A stretch of 64,000 bases of DNA, taken from assembly GCA_963921825.1 (NCBI GenBank), contig OY997594.1, forward strand, positions 67,999,675-68,063,674, given 5' to 3'. Numbering within the stretch: the stretch's first letter is position 1; each line of letters starts with the position of its first letter. Under the pieces are notes generated by a model. It did no database searches and was not told the origin of the DNA. It saw nothing but the letters and a program-made list of their open reading frames with translations. Below are positions 54,801 to 64,000 of this stretch, one piece after another. The translations under genes were made by a program, and so were the position numbers. Source of the DNA: Erodium maritimum. Lineage: Eukaryota > Streptophyta > Magnoliopsida > Geraniales > Geraniaceae.

Positions 54801-55720
54801 CCCCTCCTGACTGTGTGTTAGGGGAAAGTTGCGTGCGGCTGCGTCGGGCCGAGCGGGTTGCTCCCGAGATCGTGCATGGGTTACGAGTTGTGTGATTTGA
54901 TGATGTTTGGCTTGAACGAGTGTTGTTGTGTTTGTGGCTATGAGTGTTCCCTTGTTATGAGTTGTGTGTGACAACGAATGGCTTGATTCTGATTGTTTGA
55001 CGATGAGTTCATGTGTGTAGCTTCCGTGTAAGTTAAAGTGTCGTCTTTGTGGTCATCCATGAGTCGGTTGTGAAGGGGCTTTGGACGAGGATTTCCGTGA
55101 CAGTTTGTGGTCGGGTAAAATAAATGTTGTTTGATTTGGATTACTGTTCTCGTGGCGCTATCTCCTTTTAAGTGTCAAAAGGTAGTTGGAAATGTAATTG
55201 GGTGACTTAGTTGGTTTGTTCTCTTCGTTGTGTGCCTGGTTTAATGGTTGGTGATTGAGTTAAAGTTGGTATGGTTGGACTGTTGAGCGTCAGGTTTAAA
55301 AAGGGTTTCGTCTTTAAATTGGCTTCAGTGTCGCATCGCTATATCAAACTTTTAATGTGACTTAATTTTGTGGAATAACTTTCTGCTAAATTTGTTTGTG
55401 GTGGTTTTCTGGGCATTTCCCTACTGAGCGTCAAGCTCACCCCTTACCGTGTTTCTACAGGTATTACTTATGACTTGGAGTAGAGGGGTACGCAGAGCTT
55501 GGGAGCCGCGGAGGCTCGGGTCTATTTGTGTCTAATAGAGACGTACCTTCATTCTTGAACTATTGTATTTAACTGAGCTGTGACTCAGGATTTTGAACCT
55601 CCGTTGTTTTATATTACTTCATTTATTTAGATGTTATTTATTTCGTTTTACTGTTTTATTTAACTTCACTAAGTCACGTCTCGAGTCCGGTCAATACCGG
55701 ATTTGGGGCGTGACAGATTT

Positions 55721-56515
55721 ACTAATGATCTATTTTGTTTTCTATATTTAGGTTAGATTTTAGGTTATACATGTTATTTATGTGTGGATGAGATTATGTG
55801 TTAAAATTTTAGATTCGATTATATGGTTGAAGTTTTATAATTTTCGTATTATGATTTTGGAAATTTCGTATTTAAAGTTTTGAAATTGATTAAATCATTG
55901 ATTTCAATCATTTCAAAGTAAATATTTGAATGAAACTTCTATGATGTTCATAGTTTTAAATTTAATTTAGATTTTTTAGAATTAAGATTGTTAATAAATA
56001 TTTACTCTTGTTTTTGTTCACAAGTATTCTCTTAAAAAATGAAGAGAAGCAAAGAATTTTTTATTTATTTTGATGTTAATTTATTCGACATTTCATGTAA
56101 GTCTAATCAAGAACACGATGACTTATATGTATTTTTTTCTTCTGTTTTAGGGAATATAGTAATATGTTTTGGCTTGAAATAGAAATTTGTGTATGGTTAT
56201 TGGTATCCAAATTTGTATTTACATGTAGTAAAGTGGTTGGTTGGTTAAAACCACTAACCAACCGGTCAGTGAACCGGTAGGTTTCATTGTGAAAAATTGA
56301 TTTTTGGGTTGGAGCTAGTTTCAAGATATGTCAAACCGATAATATCAGGTTGGGTTCGTGAAGAGGTCAATTGGATGGTTAACCACCCAATCCCACCCCT
56401 TGAGTCAATAATTTAAAGTAGATTTTAACTAAAAATTAAAGATTTAGTTCTTTTAGAAGTGAAGGATCTCTTCTCTGTCAAATTAACATCGTCATATTGT
56501 AGTAAAGTCTAAGAG
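55721..56515. other. AT-rich stretch, no gene seen
   Basis: It looks like the continuation of the AT-rich DNA before 49437. No ORF or repeat boundaries of note were found; a small inverted phrase ACCAACCGGT(C/T)(A/G)GTGAACCGG occurs near 56253-56277. Confidence 0.4.
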
Positions 56516-57431
56516 ATTTTAGCGTTTTTTCCTCTCTCCCTCTTCCTTTTTACAGTCACCATAGTCAATCCATCTCATTTTTCCACCGCCCACGCGGTTG
56601 TGTCCACAAGAGTTCCTTCCGTTACTCCTCCCATTGCAACTAATGGTTTTCCCTGCTTGGGTTGCTCGAGTTTTGGTGGATCCAGATTCTGAACAACAGC
56701 AAGAGAATCCGAGCCTCCCCCAATCACTATATGTGGGCTCGGGCTCTACCTTGAGGATAACTCAGGACCTGCAGCACCCTCACGATTGGAGACCGGCATG
56801 GCCACGACTTCGAGTGTCCCTTGGCTCTAAGGTTTCGTCTCTGCACCTACATTCGTCTCCAACAATAAAACCTCTAGGGTTGCCTGCACTAATCGTCCCG
56901 TGGATCGGGAAAGCGACTCAACTACACATGGGGGCGTTATCCCTCGAGGACGAACCGAACGATGAAGACGAAGTGGTGGAAGAGGAGGAAAACGATGATC
57001 AACAGGCGAGGACTTCCAAAAAGCTTCGCCAGGACCCATGAATGGACCTCGTGATGAGGTGGTCAAGACTTGGTGGCCTACCCGCATAACCAGGACAAAT
57101 TTTTCTTGGCCGTCCCAGGAGGAGTAAGGAAGCAGTTCGTTTTTCCTGTTTTGGTTTGGTACTTTTTGATTCAGTTTTAGTTTTTCTTTGCAGTACTTTG
57201 AGTGGTTATTGTTTTGCTGCTTTTTTCCGATTATTTATTTTACTTGTACAAGATAGTCGGAGGTATGGATATATTTCTTTGTTTAGGAGTAAAACTAGAC
57301 TATGTCTAGATTCATGAGCGCCGAGTGTCCCACGGGAGACTCAGATAATATTCTGTGTCCAGGGCTTTTAACCCTACTTGTATTGTTTGGCTTGCACTAA
57401 CAGTACAATTACTCGTCACTCGTCTAAAAAA
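56516..57431 (+). mobile_element. LINE-derived non-autonomous element (about 0.9 kb)
   Basis: Flanked by AGTAAAGTCTAAGAGA (56501-56516) and AGTAGAGTTTAAGAAC (57432-57447), a likely TSD matching at 13 of 16 positions. It begins with a CCTCTCTCCCTC leader and contains an open frame (56598-57041, 147 aa) with an acidic C-terminal part and no recognised domain. The 3' tail (GATTCATGAGCGCCGAGTG ... CTTGTATTGTTTGG ... AACAGTACA) matches the tail of the element at 20641-21595. No reverse transcriptase. Confidence 0.65.
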
Positions 57432-57447
57432 AGTAGAGTTTAAGAAC

Positions 57448-58259
57448 TAACCCTAAAAAGAAATTCCGAGGGAAGAAAACAAAAGGAACTAATATAAAAC
57501 CAAATTATATATGAAGCCCTTAGATGATTCAAATGGATTCGAACCCCAATTCCAAATAAACATAGAAGCAACTAAACATAGAAATTAAAGAAGACACATA
57601 CACCCTGAAAAAAAAAACTCTCCACTATGGTTTTGAGATTCTTCCGTCGTACACCCCACCATGACTATGGCTATGGAAATTGACATAGCTTATGACATGG
57701 TTCTTCCCCTCTTCTCTACCCAACCTCTCCTCGTCACATCCTTTTTGGACACTACGCGAGTTCTCTCTACTGGGTTCCTCTCGGGCTGCCGCTAGCCACC
57801 GCGCGATGGACTCTCCCCCACCATCACCGACACGTCTCTCGATCCTGTTCGGTTCCCCCTCTACAATCCCGATGGTTGTCATCTGGCTCACCTCGGCGTT
57901 AACCAACCTTTAAGCCGCCTGAAGCCGCCGACGCCTCTGCAGTCGCCACCGCCGCCCCTGAAGCACTCTTGATTCCGGCTCCCCGGGGGCTTTCGTCTCT
58001 ACAACCACCGTTCATGATGCTGCCGCCGCCATCATTGAAGTCGCCGTCGTCGTCGCCGCTTCTGATGCCGCTGCCGTCTCGGATGCCGCTGCCATCTCTA
58101 GAGTCGCCCCTGAAGTCATCGCAGTCGGCGCGTCTTTCTCCCTGGCCTCCACCGCCGCAACCGTCTCGATCCTTTCACGATTATGGATCTGGCTAATCGA
58201 AAGGGTGTTTTTTATTTTTTTATTTGAGTTTGTCTTTGCTGGATCAATGTCTTTTAAAC
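57448..58259. other. Unassigned GC-rich stretch
   Basis: Codes in some frames for Pro/Ser-rich low-complexity sequence (57969-58196) built from CCGCCG/CTCC triplets. No domain, conserved start or terminal repeats seen. It may be the 5' part of another LINE-derived element. Confidence 0.3.
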
Positions 58260-58640
58260 AGAGAATGATGATTCCTCTAGGGAGGGGAGCATTAGGGACT
58301 GGCCCTGGGAGGGGTCCCTAGACGATGCTTTGCCTCCCACCATCACCGTTACCGTCGAGGTCCCCCATGATCTCCGGTATCCTGTTTCCCCCTCCGCCCT
58401 CCGTCTTCTGTCTCTATCCGTGGGGTATCAAAATACCGTCTGTGACAGTTTTGATATGAAAAGGCTCAATGAACCATTGTTCATTCTTATTGACCTTCCT
58501 TCCGTGGTCGAGGAGCTTAATCCTCAACTCACAACAATGAAATCGATTATAAATTTTTTTATATTGCACCTTTCGTCCAAAGAAAAAGAAAAAAGAAGAC
58601 CCATACGAAATCCAGACCGAGCGAAACAAACTAAGAACCT
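58260..58640 (-). repeat. Dispersed repeat related to 4511-4640
   Basis: The minus strand of 58260-58360 contains GGTGGGAGGCAAAGCATCG and CTAGGGACCCCTCCC, as at 4563-4620. The open frame on the plus strand (58330-58647) matches no family. Confidence 0.5.
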
Positions 58641-58921
58641 TATGTAATGCATGCTTAAGTTTTGGCGACGTTTTGGGTGTAGGCTACGCTTCTCCAACTT
58701 GAGCTAGACCCAAAACCGCAGCAAGTACTGCTACGTTTATCGTGTTGCGTTGACAATTAGGCGCGCATTAATGCATTGTTAACACAACACTGAACAAGTT
58801 GGCACGTCATGGGAAGATAAATATTTATAAACAATACGTATACATTGAAGGCACCCGTATTGAAGAGAGATAAATATATATTTATATTGAGAGCATCGAT
58901 GAACATGGGTGTGTGCATTAT
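58641..58921. other. Promoter-like region before the 59-kb gene
   Basis: A TATA-like ATAAATATATAT at about 58870-58881 precedes the gene by some 130 bp. A short frame opens at an ATG at 58905 and stops after six codons. Confidence 0.35.
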
Positions 58922-59011
58922 ATGAATTTGTTTTCAACTACAAAGATTATTAAGTGTAACCTGAGAAGCCAAGATCTAGAATCGAATATAGAGCACTACT
59001 TCGCCGGAAGA

Positions 59012-60100
59012 ATGACAACGAACAATCCAGGTAGGAATCTTCTTCAGAAAACACCGTCCGGTGGGTTTCCTCCGGTGAGAGCTCCGGCGACTACTTCTAA
59101 TCATGCCACTCCCACTTCCCTTTCCGACGTCCATCCGCCGGTAGATCACCATCACCAGCTGGGCACGATCAATGGTCAGTTCATTTCCTTAGTTTTCCAA
59201 AACTGCTAACCTATATAAAAGTTATTTTTTCTTTGATAAGCTCGAAAATTTATTTATAAGATCTATATGAGTTATTTTACCCTTGAAAATATTTAGTATA
59301 TTGTTCTAATGTAAGTCTTATAGTACAAATCACGGATCAATGTTGGCATTAAATCTGTAGTATGCAAGCGTTGGAATTGTACAAAAAGAAGTGTTGAAAC
59401 CTGATTGTAGCACATAGTAGTTCCAATTTGCATTACAATTTTCAACGGTTTTTTACCAGTTTCCATGTTTTAATAGTAACATTGGTCTGTAATTTGTACA
59501 ATAAAGACGATTTGTATTGAATAGTGTACCTTTACATGTATATATATGTATATTGATTATAGCACATAGTAGTTTCAACGGTTTGCAACTGTTGTTTTTA
59601 CATGTTTTTAGGTTCTAACAATAACATTGATTTGTAGTTTACACAGTAAACACGATTTATATAGAACAATGTCGCTAAACATATATTCTTTACCATTAAT
59701 TGATTGGTCGCGTTCGATTGGAAATATTTACAACTGTTGGTGTTAATTAGTAAATGTACATGCAGACCATCCAATAGATTATAATGATTTGGAAGGGGAA
59801 GCCGAAGGCTTAGATGGGCAAGCTCCGAATGGTGAAGCCCGGAAAGTTTGGCAAGGTAAGGTTATTAGATACTTGCAGCAATTATCAAGAAAGGACACCG
59901 ACGCCAAGGTCGCGACTGAAATTTTTAAAACGATCGATTTGATGAAGTCCAAGGATTGGTGCAATGCTAAATTAGAAAATGTTCGCGAATCGAGCCACCA
60001 GGGGGTGAGGCAGGTTGAAGAGGGACAAGTACTTATGCGGAGTGCACAAATTATGTTGAAATCTGCTCTCGTAGACATGCCTCCGGTTCATGAATATTGA
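59012..60100 (+). CDS. Unrecognised two-exon gene, 165 aa
   Basis: Exon 1 59012-59174, intron 59175-59765 (GT at 59175-59176, AG at 59764-59765), exon 2 59766-60100 with TGA at 60098. The splice keeps the frame (GTIN joined to DHPIDYNDLEGE) and gives 165 aa. I chose the ATG at 59012 for its purine at -3; an in-frame ATG at 58922 in poorer context would give 195 aa. Exon 1 codes for a Pro/Thr/Ser-rich, probably disordered segment with an HHH run. Exon 2 codes for a charged, helix-prone segment (KVWQGKVIRYLQQLSRKD) and ends PPVHEY. An AATAAA signal lies at 60153-60158. I recognise no family, signal peptide or membrane segment. The clean splice, stop and poly(A) signal favour a real gene; a gene fragment is possible. 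Confidence 0.5.
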
Positions 60101-60159
60101 CGGTATTCATATCATGTTGTTCCTTGTTATCCCCACGTTATTTCCTTGTTTCAATAAAT

Positions 60160-61496
60160 TGCTTTTGTGCTACTTGATCCTCCTTTCACTATTTAAACAG
60201 AGATTGGTTTGTATTATTAGAGTTACTCATTAATATCCAAAATTGGTTCTCTCGAAGTTGTTTTTTTTAAGAATGGACGAGTGTATATTATAAATACCGA
60301 GTGTTTATAGAGAAGAAAAATAATAAAACACTGAAAATGAAATGACATAAATGAAACGAGTTCTTGCGATGGAGGATACTCAGACGATAAATTAAATAGC
60401 TCAAGGCACCGATTGCCTCCTGTAAGAACCTGGAAGGTGATATTGGGGTAGCGTCTGACTATACCGATACAACGAATCCAGACTGGCGGAAGCTAGGGTA
60501 GAGCAGGCCCTTTACCGGAGATAAGTAATGGTGGACAGAGTACTCCCCCGGATTGTCAGCGTGCGTCGTGCTCCCTTGACCGATAATGGTAAGGGTTATC
60601 AGTAAGTTGTATTGTTAGTGAAACTGTGAATGAATTACTTCATATAAGGTATTAGGGAACATTTCTCTAATAGTAGAACTCTTATAGACAAATGAGTGAG
60701 TCCATTCACTCGTCCCTAGCCTAAACTGATAGTTAAAGCTAGTGAGATTTTGACGAGAGGGTAATGTTTTACTAGATCATGCATATAGAGATATAAGTAA
60801 AGTCACATGTGCCAAAGAGTTTGGCATTAGACGACACACCTTGATAATACTCCATATAACAGAGACATGATATATCTTAACTACATAAGTAGTTCTTAAT
60901 CTTATGTTCGTGGCATCACCATAAGATCTACATGATGTGGATTCATGTCTTGACATAACTAAACGTTAGTCTTAAGCAGATGGTTATAAAAGTTATGTTC
61001 AGATATGGATACACACATGTGAGACATATGGGCGATGGTCATAAGGACTTGTGACTTGTACTTATACAAGTCAAATGTCATTTAAAAGACTTCTCTTGAT
61101 GAGTACGAGGTTTGTAAAAAAACATGGTTATATGTGAATTGTCACCTATGTACCTCAATCACGATCAAGGGATCTTGTAAGACTAAATTAGAAAAAGGAT
61201 GACGATTTTATGTCTTTGTTCAGCCATGACAATCACTAAATGACAAGAGGATAAGACTACTCATAGTAACATGATTTGACAAAGGAATAGCCATTATTTA
61301 TATGACTTAGGTGGTCATGGGCCTTGCTAGGAAAGTGAACGAAATGTGTTACCAATTAAATAAATTGGTGACTGATTATATACTGATATAATACATCCTT
61401 TTTTTATTTAATTATACACTCATGAGACAAGACCGATATTTGTATTTGATTAATTATTATAGTATAGTAATTAAATGGAACAAATAAAAGGGCTAT
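60160..61496. other. Non-coding stretch
   Basis: No gene seen. Phrases such as GACTTGTGACTTGTACTTATACAAGTC (hairpin-like, near 61048-61074) and an AT-rich run to 61490 suggest remnants of an LTR element, but I could not find ends. Confidence 0.3.
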
Positions 61497-61503
61497 ATAT
61501 ATA

Positions 61504-62300
61504 GGTTCGATATCAAATGAGAACACACTCTTATTAGGCAAACTGCTAACTCATAGGAGAGCGACACATGTTCTTTGTGGGCACGCACAACTCTTGTTCG
61601 TGTGCGCACATCTCTGGTACCCCCTATGCAAAGTGTTGGTACCTTACATAGAATTCTGACATATGTCCCTTTTCGCGTATATGAAGTGCTGGTACCAACA
61701 TGCAAAGTGATGATACCTTTCATACAGTGCTGACACGTGTCCTTTTTCGTGCATGAAAAGTGTTGGTACATTGTACCACCACATCTTTGCATGTTGGTAC
61801 CAACACTTATGTATGTAAGGTACCAACACTTGTGTGTAAAGTACTAGCACTTTTTTGTGTCTGTAAGGTATCAACGCTTTTGCATGAGGGGTACCAACAC
61901 TACGTATGCACACAGTGGACACGTGTCGCCCACATGTGACACCCCTGCTACAATACCACCACACGATCTCTTAGCATGGAGCGACACGTGTCGCACTATC
62001 AAAATGTGATATATTTTTTCCACCAATTTTAATAATTTAATCATTTACGCTTTGTTTCATATCCTATTTTGTTTGTTTTTGCACCAATGTTCTTTTTCCA
62101 AGAGCTATCTATCAAGATGCATATTGAATATAGAAGAAAATGAAGGATAGGTCCAATATGCGTATGTAAATCGTGTGGTGAAATTATGGATATAGTGGAT
62201 GTAGGTTCTAGATATAATGAATGTAGAATCTGGATATTAAAATGTAGATTTTGGATACACAAGACGTAAATTCTAGATATATAAGATGTAGATTCTGGAC
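61504..62300. mobile_element. Left part of a Mutator-like/MITE element
   Basis: Starts after a (TA)n tract with GGTTCGATATCAAATGAGAA, then CTCTTATTAGGCAAACTG, resembling the termini at 16514 and 43354. Repeated TTGGTACC/GGTACCAACA phrases and CACGTGTC follow. At 62015-62120 the sequence matches the subterminal region of the 43354 element (TTTTTCCAAG ... ATCAAGAT). The matching right end was not found; short TGTAGATTCTGGA repeats follow at 62220-62310. Confidence 0.45.
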
Positions 62301-62309
62301 ATAAAATAT

Positions 62310-62636
62310 GTAGATTAACAAACTTTGGGATGGTAGATCTCCCAAATTCAATGACGTCTCGGTGAGTTCTGACCACCGGCATGCATGTCTCACTCCCCTC
62401 TAGCTAGAGCACCTATTAGATAAGATCTTTCGAGCTTCTAAAGGAAAGAATAAAGGCTTCAAAGAGGTCTTATTGCCCATTTTCTTGTTGAATTTGGATA
62501 CAAATAGTAGATTAGGAAACGTTTGGAGAGTAGATCTCCCAACTCTTGGGACGTCTCGGCGAGTTCCGATCATCGACGTGAAGGTCTCACTCCCCTATAG
62601 CTAGAGCACCCATTCAAAAAGATCTTTGATGCTTAT
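62310..62636. repeat. Direct repeat, two copies of about 130 bp
   Basis: Copies at 62310-62440 and 62507-62636 share GTAGATTA, GTAGATCTCCCAA, GACGTCTCGG(T/C)GAGTTC, CTCACTCCCCT and TAGCTAGAGCACC. The second copy ends where the LTR at 62637 begins, so the LTR inserted into it. Confidence 0.65.
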
Positions 62637-64000
62637 TGTAAGACCCGCTTCCGGTCGAACCGGTGACTCCGGAAGTCACTCGGGACTTTTCCGGAACCCA
62701 AACGAATTAGCCATTATCACGGTTGGCTTCAGGGGAGAAAACCCTTTCGTTTGAGTATAATATGGGTTAAAGTCAAATTTGGTCAAAACGAGACTTTTTA
62801 TCGACTAAGCGTTATTTTTAAAAGTGCTGGAAATTACTTTGGAAAATTAAATGACCTAGGTGGACACTTGTCTTCTTTTGGTTGAAAGAGAGAAAAGGGA
62901 TAGTCATAGTCCCTTTTACCCTCCCAAAAGCTACTACAAGGGAATCTAGCTCAAGGGCTTTTAGGTCATTGCTACATCTAGGTATTATATGTGATTGGAG
63001 AAGCAAAATCAATTCATTTTTGCTTTGGTGTAGCCGAAACTTAGAGGAGAAGCAAGGGAGAAGAGCTCCCATGGAGGCTTGAAGGAAAATCAAGGAAGAA
63101 GAGGCCACTTGGAGTCTTCCTCTAGCCATCCACCCTCAAAACCACTAGCATCTTCTTCATCTCAACATTCTAGAGGTAATGGAACTCTCAAATCCTCATT
63201 TCTCTTCATCTATTTTCATGGGTTTTGGGTGAAAATTGCTAGATGTTGTTGGGTTTGAGTAGAAATGGTGGGAGATGTTGTTGATGAGAAGCTTTGTTGG
63301 GTTTTTGTTGAGAAATCAATAGTTTGTTGGAGCTTTTGAAGTGGGTTTCATTTGATGAATCATTGGAAACTTGTTTGTGTGTTGATTCCTACCATGGGTA
63401 AAGGAGTATTGAAGGTTTTGGACTGTTTTGGGAGTTGGAAGGGGTAAAATTCTGGGTTTGAAGGTGGTTTTTCGGAGTTTTGGAGCTGGAGGTTGAAGAA
63501 GGGCGAAACTGCCCTGGTGCGCCACGGATCCGTGACGGATCCCGTGACGGGCGACGTCACGGCTCCGTGAGGGAGTCCGTGATGGCACTCGTCACGGCTC
63601 CGTGACGGTAACCGTGAGGGTTAACGTCACGGATCCGTGACCAGGTCCGTGACCGACCAGGGTGAGGGTTTCTTGAGGGTTTTGTACTTTGTTTTTGAGC
63701 TGAACTTTGGAAGGGTTTTGGGGATCTTTCTTGCTGTTTAAGTGGAGTCTAATTAGCGTTTCTTTGTGTCCAAGACTTTGGGGATCGAGCTAGAGAAGCA
63801 AAGATCACACCGGGACCCGAGGGAAGAGCGACGTGGTGATCACCGGACTTCATCAAAGCGTTGAAGAGGAGGACCTTGAGGTAGGGAAAGCCTTAACCTC
63901 TCGTATACAATGTTTAGTATGCATGCTAGGTTAATAAAATTGGAAAAGGTCCTAGAAATGCATATAGGATGCGAATAACTAGTATAATCGTCTTTCAATT
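62637..64000 (+). mobile_element. LTR of the 9719 family, cut by the window end
   Basis: Begins TGTAAGACCCGCTTCCGGTC and is colinear with 9719-11080 up to the last base of the window (ATCGTCTTTCAATT). The GC-rich palindrome cluster at about 63521-63656 has one more unit than the first copy. It cannot be told whether this is a solo LTR or the 5' LTR of a full element, because the rest lies outside. Confidence 0.85.

Larger units (their letters stand above)
49442..55715 (+). mobile_element. Outer solo LTR, split by a nested element
   Basis: Begins TGTAAAGACCTG and ends GGATTTGGGGCGTGACA. A perfect 5-bp TSD, GATTT, lies at 49437-49441 and 55716-55720. Without the insertion at 50466-53648 and its 5-bp duplication it is about 3.09 kb. 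No internal retrotransposon region is present, so it is a solo LTR. It shares the block TTTCCCTACTGAGCGT near its 3' end (about 55417), and the ATGCATATAGGAT(G)TGAATAACTAG region (about 53910), with the LTR at 9719. Its 5' part (49600-50340) is GC-rich with fortuitous open frames; these are not genes. Confidence 0.85.

Noticed and set aside
50651..55715. A single 5-kb DNA transposon with terminal inverted repeats TGTCACGCCCC ... GGGGCGTGACA
   Set aside because: The two ends are the 3' ends of two different, oppositely oriented solo LTRs. The TSDs GATTT and ACCGT define the real borders (49442-55715 and 50466-53648).
56598..57041. 147-aa ORF with acidic C-terminus as a host gene
   Set aside because: It lies within a retroelement insert with TSD and shared 3' tail; no domain seen.

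Overview
The window is nuclear DNA of a flowering plant, probably a eudicot. Evidence: large AT-rich non-coding stretches, many plant retrotransposon relics (LINEs with a plant-type RNase H domain, 2.6-3.1 kb solo LTRs, a tRNA-derived SINE, Mutator-type MITEs), a RING-H2 gene with a TATA box, a spliced gene, and a cluster of plant receptor-like proteins. No prokaryotic or organellar features, rRNA or tRNA genes were seen. The species cannot be named from sequence alone.

Layout. 1-3.6 kb: decayed LINE (+). 3.6-6 kb: unassigned sequence holding a 121-bp palindromic mini-element. 6.1-8.8 kb: relic of a Harbinger-type Myb/SANT-like ORF split by a LINE-derived insertion. 9.1-13.4 kb: relic of a LINE ORF1 (-) split inside its zinc knuckle by a 2,641-bp solo LTR. 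13.8-14.35 kb: intact RING-H2 E3 ligase gene. 14.5-22.3 kb: LINE ORF1 and ORF2 relics, nested palindromic MITEs and a LINE-derived insertion. 22.3-43 kb: receptor-like protein (RLP) cluster with four intact, single-exon, head-to-tail genes on the minus strand (1023-1027 aa each), one tiny relic of a fifth copy, and three short Mutator-type MITEs in the spacers. 43.3-49.4 kb: a Mutator-type TIR element full of tandem repeats and two LINE-derived insertions. 49.4-55.7 kb: a solo LTR interrupted by a second, oppositely oriented solo LTR that itself carries a SINE at its terminus. 56-64 kb: another LINE-derived insertion, an unrecognised two-exon gene at 59-60.1 kb, MITE-like DNA, a direct repeat, and the start of a second copy of the 9.7-kb LTR.

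Function. The main biology is the RLP cluster. Each protein has a signal peptide, a paired-cysteine LRR N-cap, a long LRR ectodomain broken by a short island, an acidic juxtamembrane stretch, a transmembrane helix with a GxxxG motif and a 24-27-residue tail without kinase. That is the layout of cell-surface immune receptors that signal through SOBIR1 and BAK1-type kinases; the ligand cannot be told from sequence. RLP2 and RLP3 share a W-box/TATA core promoter. Almost everything else is layered transposable-element insertion, and many events can be ordered because target-site duplications (TSDs) are still readable.
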